Of a stretch of DNA of 64,000 nt, positions 24,330-35,211 are shown piece after piece. This DNA comes from Diphasiastrum complanatum (lineage: Eukaryota > Streptophyta > Lycopodiopsida > Lycopodiales > Lycopodiaceae). The translations under genes and the position numbers were made by a program. Positions within the stretch are counted from its first letter, which is position 1; the number at the start of each line of letters is the position of its first letter. A model generated the notes under the pieces. That model did no database searches, had not been told where the DNA came from, and saw only the letters and a program-made list of their open reading frames with translations. The stretch lies in contig CM055099.1 in assembly GCA_029204225.1 (NCBI GenBank), forward strand, positions 62,542,642-62,606,641, given 5' to 3'.

Positions 24330-25794
24330 ATTGGCTGCAATATCATTGATTGCAAATGGATCTTTAAAATCAAATACAATGCCAATGGAGCAATTGATCG
24401 AAGGAAGGCAAGACTGGTAGCACAAGGATTCACTCAGATTCTTAACATTGAGTATAGTGAGACTTTCAGTCTAGTAGTTAAACATTCGTCGATCCAAGCA
24501 CTGTCTTATGCTGCAGTTGTCGACCTTGAAGTACATCAACTTGATGTACAAACAACTTATCTGAATGGAGTTATACAAGAAGACATCTACATGATCTATC
24601 CCAAAGGATATGTTCTGTGAGGTATGAAAAATCATGTATGTCAATTTCACAAAGCACTTTACAATTTGAAACAGTCTGCCAGAGCTTGGTTTCAGAGGAT
24701 CAACGTATTTCCTCATCGAACAAGGATTCAAACCAAGCACTGCTGATTGCAACGTCTATTCCAAGTCAGTGCAGCAATCCTTCATTATCATCACCTTATA
24801 CGTGGATGATACGTTGCTCTTCAGAAACAATACCAATTTGGTCAAGGATTCTAAACAGATGTTGTTTTTAGAGTTCGACATGACTGATCTAGGCAATGCT
24901 CACTTCTGTCTGGGCATTCAGATCCACAGTAAACAGAGTGAGATGACTGATTCATATCACTCAACAAAAGGTATCTTCACAATGTTCTTAACTGATACAA
25001 TTTAATGAATTGCAAGTTAACTCACTTACTGATGGATCCAGACATAAATTTGTCAAAGGACCAATGTCCCCAAACCAAGCAGAAAGAGGAGCAGATGAGA
25101 GAGTATCCTTATCGATTGATACTTGGATCTCTCATGTATGCAATGGTCTGTAAAAGACTTGATATCTCTTGTGTAGTAAGCTCACTCAGCCAATATATGG
25201 CTAATCCTGGCATTACCCATTGGAAGGCTCTCATAAGAGTCATCAGGTATATTCGAGCTACCATGGACCAGTGCATCTGCTATGGAGATGCCAACAACGA
25301 CAATCTTCATCAACTCACTGGATATTTTGATGCAAGTTAGGGAGATGTAGACAATCGTAAGTCCACATCTGGTTTACATTCTTCTTCAACGGCGGTCCTA
25401 TCTCATGGAATATTCGTAAACAAACTTCTATCGCACTTTCTTCTACAGAAGTAGAATACATTGTTGCTTCTCAATCTATTAAGGAAGCATTTCGGTTGAG
25501 AAATTTACTGTTAGACATTAATTTGTATCAGTACAACCTCACAATTTTATTCTATGATAATCAGAGTGCTATTGCCTTATCAGCCAACCCTAGATTTCAC
25601 TCTAGGAGTAAGCACATTGAAATCATATATCACTACATTAGGAACAAGGTTCTCAACAAGGAGGTGAGCTGAATGTACTGTAGAATGCAGGACATGGTTG
25701 CAGATATATTTACGAAGGCATTAAGTGTTAATGCACACAACAAGTTTTGTGCATTGCTTAGTTTGAAGATTAAGGCATTCACGGATCCAGATTA
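24330..25794 (+). pseudogene. Copia B reverse transcriptase and RNase H
   Basis: RT starts with DCKWIFKIKYNANG and RKARLVAQGFTQ (about 24345-24425), continues through HQLDVQTTYLNG and HKALYNLKQSARAW, and reaches the catalytic LYVDDTLLF at about 24797. A later frame (25005-25340) contains YRLILGSLMYAM and the DISCVVSSLSQYM region. RNase H retains KSTSGL, DNQSAIALSANP, RSKHIEI and ADIFTKALS near its end. More than eight stops or frameshifts are present. Confidence 0.85.
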
Positions 25795-25807
25795 AGGGGG
25801 GGGGGGG
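25794..25807 (+). other. Copia B polypurine tract with a 12-G run
   Basis: The tract AA followed by twelve Gs sits directly before the 3' LTR start at 25808. It primes plus-strand synthesis. The G run is longer than the typical AAGGGGGAG of related elements (compare 26894-26902) and probably expanded by slippage. Confidence 0.85.
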
Positions 25808-25962
25808 TGTTGGATTTATCTCCTTTACTCTCCTAAATCCCATTTCAATCTGCCTCCATTCATGCTGCATTTTTACTCATGTTGTCGCATAGCCTGCATA
25901 TTTACATATAAAATAAGACAGACGAAAGACACAACTGTCTGCATAAATACAAGTAAATTTCC
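25808..25962 (+). repeat. Copia B 3' LTR, truncated
   Basis: The first ~155 bases match the 5' LTR from 21247 up to CAAGTAAATTTC. The next bases encode Copia C reverse transcriptase instead of LTR sequence. Confidence 0.85.
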
Positions 25963-26895
25963 AGAGGCGTTCCAGAAATACAAGATGACTGACACGGATC
26001 CAGCCCACCATTGTCTCAAAATCCAAATCCAACGAGATCAACCTAGCAGACTGATTTTTATCAATCAGCAACGATATCTCAACAACGTGCTGAAAAAGTA
26101 TGGAATGGCCAACTGCAAACCAAGTCACTTTCCACTCAATCCTGGACTAAAGTTATCAAAGGAACAGTCTCCTCAAACTGAGACAGAAATGAAAGAGATG
26201 AACCACTACCCATTTCAATCCATCATCGACTCACTGATGTACGCAATGATCTACATGCGACCAGACCTTCATATTCGATCAGTACACTTAGCCAGTTCTC
26301 GTCAAATCCAGGCTTAACTCATTGAAAAGCACTAACAAAGGTCATAAAGTACATCCAAGCAACGAAAACTCTCAGCATCTGCTACGGAGGCAGCCACACT
26401 GCCAACATCCTTGAAGCCTACAAAGATGCGGATTGGGCAGGAGAAGTCGACACCAAAAAATCAACCTCTGGATTTGTATTTTTATACAACCAAGGCCCAA
26501 TCTCATGGAACAGCCAGAAGCAGACCTCAGTTGCATTATCATCAACGGAATCCGAATACATAGCTGCCACAAATGTGACCAAAGAGGCGATCTGACTAAG
26601 GCAACTATTTGTAGACATCAACCTTGCACAAACACTTTCTACAACAATCTATTGTGACAATCAAAGCACAATAGTGTTATCTCTCAATCTGAGATTTCAC
26701 TCTCGAAGCAAACATATCGAAATCAAATATCATTACCTTAGAGAGAAAGTGCATAGCAAGGAAGTAGCATTGGCTTTCTGCAAAACAGACTACATGGCAA
26801 CAGATTACTTCACAAAGGCTCTATCAAAGGAGCAACATCTTAGATTTAACGATATGTTAAATCTGAAGATCAAGGATTTTCAGGATCCACATTAA
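25963..26895 (+). pseudogene. Copia C reverse transcriptase end and RNase H
   Basis: The frame opens with FPEAFQKYKMTDTDPAHHCL, aligning to the RT segment just after YVDD in Copia B. It continues through QRYLNNVLKKYGM, the DSLMYAM motif and a partly lost 'TRPD' region. RNase H shows STSGFVFLYN, SSTESEYIAA, YCDNQSTIVLS, RSKHIEIKYHY and TDYFTKALS. Two frameshifts or stops (near 26313 and 26592) split it. Confidence 0.8.
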
Positions 26896-26902
26896 GGGGG
26901 AG

Positions 26903-28035
26903 TGTTATATTTCTTATGCTCAGTCTTAAACAAATTGTTCAAGTAGTAAGCATCCTGAAAACCGAAGGCTGACTACATGTTTCGGACCTTCACATTTTTT
27001 TCTCTTTTTTGTGCCTTAAAACGTTTTTAAGGCACCTTCGTCTTTTTCACCTTCGCAAAAAATGTGACACAGTGGCCAGATGCCTTGGAATCCATTTGAG
27101 GCCTACTTTGCCTTCTGTTTGCGGGGAAAAAGATTCCTTTTTCAAGTTATTTTTGACAGAAAATCATCGCTGCGCGCTATTACGCCAATGCAGAACTACT
27201 TAAAACTAACGCGTAAATGGCCCATTATGGTCGGTTGCACTTTTATTGAAAATCTGTTTGTTTATTTATTTACGCTAGACTTAAATTTATTTAAGAGGCT
27301 TATGCCCCTAGTTCCCAGGTTTGTCGGGGCTAGGAGGTGCCAATTCGACTTAAAAACCAGTTAAATGGCAACTTTATTCACCGTAGGCCACTTTGGTGAT
27401 TTAAAACCAAATTTGGGGCTCAGCCCTTAAGTTTGGGCCCAACTACCAAAAACTTCTTATTGGTGCCCATTCACGAAAAGGTGCACCTCTTTGGGCCTCA
27501 GCCCTCCGTAGCATTAGAAAGGGCCAGCCTCTACGTAACAATCATTCATCTTCTTGGAGAGAAAGAGAGAGAGAGACACACACACACACACAGAGAGAGA
27601 GCTTGTGGAGAAGGAGGAAAGGAGTAGAAGCATTGTGCTTGGTGCCTCCCACTTCAGACCCTATCTATTTGTTGTATCTCATCTCCTCTACCCTCATCCT
27701 GTTGTTTGATTCCATAGAGACAACGAGGAGGAAAGGAGAAGAGGCTGATCTACCTGGTGCCTTCCACTCTAAATTCTTTGGTGGATCTTTGCTGCAAACT
27801 GCTTATATTTCATTGCTATTGATTCACTGATTTGATCTCTAGCACTTTGTTATCATCATGTCTTTTGTTGAATCAGATTTGGCATTATTTGTTTCTTGTT
27901 GTTCCTAATTTGGTGGTTGTAGGGCGGCCTGGCATTGTGGGATTGCATCTTGTATCCCTTTGCTGCCTCTAATCTTTTGGTTGTAGGCTATGGAATTGTG
28001 GAAAGCTTTGCCACCTTATTTAGAAAGATCTGACG
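26903..28035 (+). repeat. Copia C 3' LTR and possible flank
   Basis: The LTR starts TGTTAT directly after the purine tract. It holds a compound (GA)(CA)(GA) microsatellite at 27557-27601 and pyrimidine-rich stretches, but no second copy exists here, so its end cannot be fixed; 27840-28035 may be flanking DNA. Confidence 0.5.
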
Positions 28036-28036
28036 C

Positions 28037-29078
28037 GTGGAAGATGTATTCTTTATGAGAATCGGGCCTGCTGCAAGTTGGGGTGGCTTCACTAGACAGC
28101 TCCTTCAACTCAGTCAACTCTTCCTCGACAAGAGCCTTCGCATCCTTGAGCGGTTGCAAAAACTCGATTCAAATTTTTTTGAGCATCTGGCCTTGGAGGT
28201 AGTTCAGTTTTGAGAGGTCAATTGTAATTGAGCATGCATTGTTGCATAAAGCAAGCATAGCTTATGCCTTTATTCTGGTTGCTCGCTCCTCTTGCAAATG
28301 CTTCTGGAGAGCAACATTATGTTTATTGGCATCTAGGACTTGCTTGTTCAAAGAATCAATATTAGTCTGATAAATTACAGACTTGCCTCAATCGTCTTAT
28401 TTATCTGCTTCAAAGAATCAGCTTCGTTTATTGTAGTCTGAAGCTGTGTGTCGAGAGAACGATTTCGTTCAATCAATTGGCTCTTATCTAATTCGAGCGA
28501 TTCGATCTTCTCGTAAGACTCCTTGAGAGATACTTGATATTATCGCTCCACTTCAATCAGATCCAAAATGTGTTTTTGATTGTGGCGGCTGAAGTCATTA
28601 ATGTCAGCCACTAGATTCTTGGATTTCTCTGTCATGGTGCGGAACCACTGGGGCTGGTTGTCAGGTTCATCATCTTCATCATCAGGTGCCCTAGTGTCGT
28701 CTGAGATTGTAGCTGCAGCTACATCTGTATCTATGGTGGTAGTAACAATGGCATCTTGCTGAGACAATACAGCATATATCTCCATAGCAGTTATAGCTAC
28801 TTCTTCGACTGCTGGTGCCACAACTGCTGTAGTAACTGGTGGAAGAACGGTCAGGAGGCTGGAAAGGTCAATTAGTTTGGGATCCAACATCCTTCCCATC
28901 AGCATGGTTTTCTCTTGATCCGTCAGGACTCCAAAATGATCGCAGAGTCATGAAACATGCGCTCCTATTCCAAAAAAACTTGGTGTTTGATCCACCTCAA
29001 AAAAGCCTTGTATGCGATAACATCGAAGCATACAAGATTGCTGGCTAGCGCGTCCAATAAATAGCCAAAATTTTGGAC
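28037..29078 (-). pseudogene. Gypsy ORF3, N-terminal/middle part (split copy)
   Basis: This segment is colinear with about 50482-51630 in Gypsy D. On the minus strand it encodes QEKTMLMGRMLDPKLIDLSS and an alanine/threonine-rich linker, then DDEDDEPDNQPQWFRTMTEK and a coiled-coil-like region. The main open frame is 28905-28540, with frameshifts on both sides. At 29078 homology stops and Gypsy C gag begins. At 28037 it stops at exactly the point where the other half (32300 onwards, opposite strand) begins, so an inversion separated the two halves. The function is unknown. Confidence 0.75.
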
Positions 29079-30289
29079 GTGTTCCCTCCATTGTTGCCTT
29101 GGTTGCCAAACCCTATTTTTGTTGGGAATTTGTTCACGCTATTCGAGGCTTGGTTGCCATTTGAAGCTGAGTCCCCCGTTGAAAAGAAGCTCGGACTCGG
29201 TTTGGATCCACTAAATACTCTTGTTGAGGTTGCGGGAGCAGCTGGTGCCAATGTGCTCTCATAATCACAAACCATTTCAGCCGTCCGAATAGTTGAATTG
29301 AAATCATGGGGCATGTAGCTGTCTATTGCACGCTGGGTCCAAGACTGCATTCCAGACAAGAGGTAATGAGTTTTGTCTGCCTCGGACATATCTTCAATAA
29401 CCCATACACTCTGTCTGAATTTATTGAGGTACTCTTGCAATGACCCTTTTTGTTTGAGCCCCGATAATTCTATCCTCAATCGCATGTGTGAATCCTTCGG
29501 TATGAACTCCTCTTGTAACGCGGTTTTGAATGCGTCCCATGTCTGGAAATGCATTCCTGCCATCCGGTACCAATTTGTAGTGTAGCCCTCAAAATATGTT
29601 AATGCCAAGTCCGTTCTTTCTTCCTCAGGAGTGTTCATCAGACGGAAGTAATGGTCCATGAGAAACAACTAATCTTCCACAATTCGAATGTCACGCTCTC
29701 CTTTGACAGTAGGTGGTGCTTTTATTTTGGCAGTCTTCTTTGGGCCTTCTGTGTTTTGCGCTCGTGGTTCTCTTAGTATCTGTAGAGGAGGCACCACTGC
29801 ATTCCCTCTAGTTGCCTCCAACTCTTCAAACCTGGCTTCGAGTTGTGTTAGCACGTCTCTCATTTCTCTAGCAAGGTTAAATTGAGTAAGGTTCATGGTT
29901 CGCAAGGATGTTTGCCATTCTTTCCTTTCTGTTTCTCTATCCTTCTTCACCTCGCTAAGCATAGCCGTCATTGCGCTTGATAAGTATTGCCTCATCTTCA
30001 CTTCAAAGAGGTCTTGTTGTGTCTCTGGCAAGAATTCGTCTCTTGGTGTAGGTTCAGAAGGGCCACCCATCTCTTCTTGGAGAGGCACCACTGTGGAGTG
30101 CATACGCTCTTTCTTTCTTGACTTGGACCTGGTGCCATCTCGATGCATGCGGGAGCCGTATTTTTGAGCCAGCTCCTCTCCGTCCGTCAATGCTCGTAAC
30201 TCATCAAGGTGGTCCTCCATTATAGTAAGAGGTGTAGTCTCAATCCTTTTTATTTTTTGAAACTCTCCCTTCTGTCGGTCGGGCCCCAC
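29079..30289 (-). pseudogene. gag: Gypsy C gag (capsid), one in-frame stop, 3'-truncated
   Basis: The first frame (30289-29669) starts MGPDRQKGEFQKIKRIETTP and has basic and coiled-coil-like stretches. After a single stop the same frame continues (29668-29080) with the retrotransposon gag core: LALTYFEGYTTNWYRMAGM, WDAFKTALQEEFIP, LQEYLNKFRQSV and THYLLSGM. This is the capsid that assembles particles. A serine/asparagine-rich tail precedes the break at 29079, so the zinc knuckle and pol are missing. One stop in about 400 codons suggests a fairly young copy. Confidence 0.85.
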
Positions 30290-30554
30290 AGCTCTCTTTT
30301 CTTCTTCATTAAATCAGCTTCAATGAAAATATCCCCTCCTCAAACTTAGCACGCTCACATCACCTGAGAGCCAAGTAGGAACCAGGTCATTTGTGTCCAA
30401 GCACACAACAAACGGAACATACCAACCAAAGCAAACACAAAGGATCCCTCTCAAGCCACAAACCCCCCTGAGACCGGACGTAAGACCTTTGCCTAGGCGC
30501 ACCCACACAAATCTATCACAGAATTAGCCCACGGGGAAACATCCATCCAACCAT

Positions 30555-30960
30555 CCATGCTTTCACCATTAAGCAGCACATTGCCTCAGTCACGCCCCAC
30601 CACTTTTTGGTCGATAGCCTTTATAGCTAAACGATCGGCAGCTATCCCGCACCGGCAGCTAACCACCCGTGCTTTACACCCAAATTCGAGAAGCATCTCT
30701 ATAGCAATGGTTAACCCGTACAGTTCGAATATGTCACCCCGCACCCCACAAGGCACAGACCGTGCTTTCACCTACCTAGGCCACACTTTGCCTCATCTGT
30801 CCTACGTGCAGACAGCGCCAGGCCCAAACCGCGAGAATTGACCGTGCTTACACCTCAAGGGCAGCACATTGACTCATCAAGTCCCCCGTTCTGTTGCCAA
30901 CCCCGACTGTGGACGCACCCATGCTTACACTATGGGCAGCACCTTGCGCAATGCTTGTCC
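30555..30960. repeat. Imperfect tandem repeats in the Gypsy C leader
   Basis: A motif of type CCGTGCTTTCACC..., with GCAGCACATTGCCTCATC after it, recurs about five times with a spacing of roughly 70-95 bases (near 30557, 30667, 30760, 30841 and 30911). It lies between the primer-binding site and gag. Tandem repeats in leaders are known in some plant Gypsy elements. Confidence 0.6.
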
Positions 30961-31017
30961 TGACAAATCCCAAAACGTGGCCATTCCTGTTAGACTTGTG
31001 TAGCTGACCGGCTAGTC

Positions 31018-31030
31018 GGCTCTAATACCA
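31018..31030 (-). other. Primer-binding site (variant tRNA-Met type)
   Basis: On the minus strand it reads TGGTATTAGAGCC, one base different from the canonical TGGTATCAGAGCC. It fixes the direction of Gypsy C and the inner end of its LTR. Confidence 0.75.
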
Positions 31031-31032
31031 CA

Positions 31033-31857
31033 TGTTGCGTCGGTGCTTCAAAGGGCGCTGGGACTTGAGTGGTTTCCCCAACATGCGCTTAAGTCTAACA
31101 TTCATTCATCATGCACTTACGTAAAAGGCAACTCAGAAACGTAAAAAGCTTAACCATTCAGACTTAAGAAAACTGGAATCCCAACCAACCCGAAAGCCAA
31201 CCCAGAATCCATCCCCAAAAGGTAATTAAAGGCAAAGACAAGCCACACATGAAACCCAAGGCATAGTGGTCTCCAAACTGACCAATTGGCATAGCGGCAA
31301 GCCCCACGTCGATGACGAGGACCCTTAGGTGCCGGCGACGCAAAAAGGTTGTAGTAAGGGTCCTTCCACTTGGACCAGTCCTGGAGGCAAAACTGAAATG
31401 GTAATCATCCCCAAAGATCAACTTTATTAGATTTGGAAGAGGTTACATTCATACATAGACTGACCGATCTCGGGGCCACCAACACGTGCTGGGCATTGTG
31501 CCTGGCTCGTGCTGGTAGAGGGAGCTGAGACCTGGCGACTGAATTCCTGGCACTGGTTGAGCTGCCCAAGTTTCTGTCTGCCGGACTCCCCCTATAGTTC
31601 TGCTATGATTCGGCCCACCCCCTCTGGTTTGAAACATAGTGCTTTCTGGTAAAGCACATTTTTTTAGGACTTAGTTTTTATTTTGCTGATTAAGCCTGGC
31701 AGAATCAGTCTGACTCCCGGTGACCGAATCAACTTGCTTTCCTGACTAGGCCATGACTCGAGCTCCAGAGCTAGCTCATGACTTGTGACTGGCTCACCAC
31801 AGGTCGGAGGCTCAGTCCTTGATGTTCTAACTTGCTCTGGGACCTTAGAGAGTGTCA
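31033..31857 (-). repeat. Gypsy C LTR (about 825 bp)
   Basis: The minus-strand LTR would start TGACACTCTCTAAGG at 31857 and end CGCAACA at 31033. The end is fixed by the PBS; the start is inferred from the TG dinucleotide and from the preceding purine run CTCTAAGGGG (31868-31858). No second copy is present for comparison. Confidence 0.5.
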
Positions 31858-31868
31858 CCCCTTAGAGT

Positions 31869-32299
31869 CTTACAGGACATGCTTGGTGCACCCGAGTCAG
31901 CTTTACAACAGATCCGTAGGTAGACAAAAACCAGGTCATCGGGCAAGTAGGGTTAGGAACATGTGGGGAATGATCAAACCCGCAAGCACGATTAGGAATG
32001 TGCCATAAATCAATGTAACAGTAACCCACATAGTATTCAAACTGAAATTTAGATATAGCAAAAGCTTTTCTCTCAAAGATTTATAGCCTATGAATGAGCC
32101 TCTCCACAAAACAATCTACAGGCTCAAATTGACAACATAGATAGTACTCTTACTACTCAGAGATTTTCAAAACTGTAGAAGAGCTTTGATTAGTGATGAA
32201 TAGGTCAGAATTAGTTTCTTAGATCGTAAAGCACTCAAACATACAGTTTATCACATATAGAACTGCAAGAAAGTAATTTAGACAATTGTAAGTCAGGGA
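31869..32299. other. Unassigned DNA between Gypsy C LTR and the ORF3 piece
   Basis: No gene was seen. The right edge at about 32300 is the inversion breakpoint inside ORF3. This segment would have flanked Gypsy C before the inversion. Confidence 0.4.
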
Positions 32300-33410
32300 G
32301 CCCTGCTTCGCATTGGTGATTTGACACAACAACTTCAAGCTGTGCCTGCCTGCTCGGGAGTCACTAACCATCCAGAATATTTGGAGGCAGTCTCAAAGAT
32401 CGACCAGCTCAAACAGGAGTTGTCAAATCTCAAGCAGCAGTTGGAAGACCAGAAGTTAGCTGCTGAGTTACAAACTCAGGATCTGGCATCAGCAGCCAGT
32501 CAGGCAAAACGACCACGACGAAACCAGTCGAGGGTATGTGCTGAAAGATTCCATGCATTTGCTGCACGATTCTGGAAGTGGTGTCCACAATCATTTAACA
32601 TTGAATTACAATGGCATGTGTATTACATGATGCTACCAGGCATAGTAGGCATCGCCTTCGACGATTGGAAGCAACCATGGGAAAGGACGACTTTCTCTGG
32701 TTATGGGCCCAATTTTCTATCAAGCAAAAAGGATGTCTCTGCTAGGGCGTGATCCAGGCGAAATTTCAGGTCGTGCCTTTCGGTTCAGCAGAGTTATACA
32801 TAGGCTCTTTTGCTATGTATGCTCTCGAATATATTTGTATTAAAGAATTTGAATTTTTGTAAAACGAAGACAATAAGCGACATTTTTGGAAGTGGAAGTC
32901 GTAGTTTCAACTATATAACAAGGTGTTGCAAATCTAGGTGCTTTTGATGATGCAGATTTTCTGATCAATGTCAATATGGCCTATCCCGAACTATTCAGTC
33001 TTTACGTGGATTGGGAGCAAAACCTTGCTAATTATTTTGCGGAGATTCGACACAATTTGCAAGATTGAAGGAAGTCAATTCGTTATCAATTTTGTACCTA
33101 TTCATTTTGGCAGTTTGGAACTTTTGCGACAAAGACATTGTTTTTTGTTCAGAATCTTTATGTTAAAAGTTCTTTTATAAGATTTTCAGCTCGCTATTGT
33201 AAAGAAATCATACTTCATAGTGATTCAGATGAAAATATCAAGTTAACTCAGGAGCTTTTTGATGGAACATTGCTCCCGGTTAAACTTGAAGAATTCGGTA
33301 ACCTACCAGTTGGCCACTATACGAAATCAAAGGAAGACTTGATGTTAATTGAGGCTCAACAAAATTTGGAGTTAGCCCAAAAACTACATGAAGAATTGAA
33401 TCCTTCGTGA
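32300..33410 (+). pseudogene. Gypsy ORF3, C-terminal part (split copy)
   Basis: This + strand segment matches 50480-49372 of Gypsy D. The frame 32321-32752 has a leucine/glutamine coiled coil (YLEAVSKIDQLKQELSNLKQ) then KRPRRNQSR, which looks like a nuclear localisation signal, and YGPNFLSSKKDVSARA. After a frameshift, GVANLGAFDDADFLINVNM and YVDWEQNLANYFAEIRHNL follow (about 32920-33065). The last frame (33138-33410) ends with acidic and coiled-coil residues (LELAQKLHEELNPS) and a TGA at 33408-33410, conserved in both copies. A PPT and 3' LTR follow at once, placing this ORF at the 3' end of the element. Confidence 0.75.
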
Positions 33411-33710
33411 ATATTCATTCTTGCCTATGTCATGGTGATGTTTCTATGTGATGCTGAATCTAGATTTTTAAAATTTTGAAGATGATTTGAAGTTTGATTC
33501 CAGTTCTTATCAACAATTCAAAGATCAAATCAAATCAACCTAGTCAATCAACGAAACGGTAAAAGACACATATTCTCTAAGACAAAGAAATATCTAATGG
33601 AAGAATCATATGAAGAAATATCTTTTTGCCTTAACGAAAATCTGAAGAACATAATGTTTCGCGAATGCTCCTCGAAATAAAGATTATATGTTCACGAGGA
33701 CGTGTCACAT

Positions 33711-33725
33711 TTGAGGAAGGGGATA
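33711..33725 (+). other. Polypurine tract before a Gypsy 3' LTR
   Basis: The purine-rich tract TTGAGGAAGGGGATA sits directly before TGTGATGCCAC, the LTR start shared with the minus-strand LTR at 59456. This defines the 3' LTR of the split Gypsy copy. Confidence 0.75.
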
Positions 33726-34884
33726 TGTGATGCCACGAAATTGTTAAATATTGAATATCAACATAAATATGGCATGATATACTCGACAATAAAGATATGA
33801 ACTGGATAAATATAAATCATGAAGAGGCCTAAGTAATTTTTCGAGAATATATCTCCTAAGTACTTGCCTTGTATTTAAGGACAAGTCCTTTATAAGAGAA
33901 GACATTGTCTTGGATAACCTTTATTAGGTGATCCATGCGAAACGACTAGATATGAATAGACATGTTAAACTAGAGTAATTTTAACTCTTAGTTAAATATA
34001 CCTCTTATGGTATAATTGAACGTATACTCAATCTAATTGTTAACTAGACATTTTCGCGGGAGCGACACACCTGTGGTTTTAGAGGTGTGTTTGTTCATCC
34101 CGTAGAACATATATTGATCTCACGCTTCAGTCTCGACCATCGAGAGAGAAGAGTTTATGTATTTGTAAGAGTTTGAAGAAGTGAATAGAGTGTTGAGAGT
34201 TATTCTCCCTTATCTCTGTTCTCTACACTGTTCAGTGTGAGTGATCCTGAGTCTACTAGCAATCTCTAACGCATTACATGGATTACTCTCTGATCAGAAA
34301 GACTCTCTAGCACATTACAGTCGGTTGCTATGTATCCGTAAAATATGCTCTAAAGAACTGTCTTAAAATCAACTTATTCATCTGTCGTGAATACTTTCTT
34401 TTCGACCCTCAAATAACGTCTACATTTGGTACAGTCTAGCACAATCATTAAATAAAATTGTATGTATACATTTGAGATGACAGTCCCTGTCTGAAGAATT
34501 GAGTCTTTGATCTATATTCTTGATTGTAACTGACATAAGTTTCTAATGTGCTCTAAAACTATTCGTGCTCTTTAACCATAAACTTGGACTTAAGTTGTTG
34601 AGAACTTCTGTCTAGAAAAGAACAATTCGCGAACGCGATTAACTAATTGTCTGCACAAACACGAATACATTGAACATCTCTCGACTCTCTGTTGATACCT
34701 TAATCAACCGGAATGTAGTACTACTGTGCTACTCTGATAACATCTCACCTGTAGAACGCGTTTCATTCGATTTGATAGAGGCGAGACTGTTGTTCTGGAA
34801 TTATTTAACACTACACAACCCAACACAAGTAATACTGGTTACTTTCTAATGTCTGTTGACAACCTAAATAACGCCCGAAGCTAT
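33726..34884 (+). repeat. Gypsy D-family 3' LTR, end truncated
   Basis: It begins TGTGATGCCACGAAATTG and matches the reverse complement of 59456-58270 along its length (for example the segments around CGACCATCGAGAGAGAAG, ATCCTGAGTCTACTAG and TTGACAACCTAAATAA). The match ends at about 34884, some 80 bases short of the full LTR. The remaining 40 bases to the Copia D target site are not LTR. Confidence 0.85.
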
Positions 34885-34919
34885 GATACAATGTACAAGG
34901 AGTGGTGTTATGTGTAGAG

Positions 34920-34924
34920 AGTAG
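34920..34924 (+). other. Copia D target-site duplication (left)
   Basis: AGTAG here and AGTAG at 40756-40760 flank the element exactly, consistent with a 5-bp duplication made on integration. Confidence 0.8.
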
Positions 34925-35198
34925 AGTTAGAATTAAAGTAGAATCACTGTGTTACTGTACTGTGGGTCCTATCAGTGGATAAGGATCAGTTGGCCTCGCC
35001 ACGAGGCAAGTCGACGAGACACGCGTCCCGCCAACGGCAACTTGGGTCATGCATGGGTTGCCTGAGTGAACAACTATATGTATAGTGTAATTTCATTTTG
35101 AGAAATACAGTTGCTATGTGAGCTTGCTGTGTAGAGTGTTTTCTATCTGTGTTACTGTGTAGCATGATCTGTGTTCCTGTGCAAAGCAAATTCTAAGT
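34925..35198 (+). repeat. Copia D 5' LTR (274 bp, non-canonical ends)
   Basis: It starts AGTTAGAATT and ends AATTCTAAGT; these ends are inverted repeats with one mismatch. It does not have the usual TG...CA. The right end is fixed by the adjacent primer-binding site and the left end by the target duplication. Confidence 0.9.
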
Positions 35199-35211
35199 TG
35201 GTATCAGAGCC
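35199..35211 (+). other. Copia D primer-binding site
   Basis: TGGTATCAGAGCC abuts the LTR with no spacer and is complementary to the initiator tRNA-Met 3' end. Confidence 0.95.

Larger units (their letters stand above)
21247..25962 (+). mobile_element. Copia B: Ty1/Copia retrotransposon, nearly full length
   Basis: Both LTR starts are visible: TGTTGGATTTATC at 21247 and again at 25808, after a purine tract. The first ~155 bases of the two copies align closely. Gag, nucleocapsid, protease, integrase, reverse transcriptase and RNase H lie between them in Copia order, all broken. The 3' LTR ends abruptly at about 25962, where Copia C coding sequence begins. Confidence 0.9.
25963..28035 (+). mobile_element. 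Copia C: 3' half of a second Copia element
   Basis: Coding sequence for the end of reverse transcriptase and RNase H is followed by a purine tract (AAGGGGGAG, 26894-26902) and a 3' LTR starting TGTTATATTTC at 26903. Everything upstream of the RT C-terminal part is missing. The right LTR end is not certain; it lies at or before 28035, where Gypsy ORF3 homology starts. Confidence 0.8.
29079..31857 (-). mobile_element. Gypsy C: 5' LTR, leader and gag of a Ty3/Gypsy element
   Basis: On the minus strand an LTR-like segment (31857-31033) is followed by a tRNA-Met-like primer-binding site (31030-31018), a 700-bp leader with tandem repeats, and gag (30289-29080). The gag is cut off at 29079 against ORF3 sequence of another Gypsy family. 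It lies inside the block that appears to have been inverted. Confidence 0.7.
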
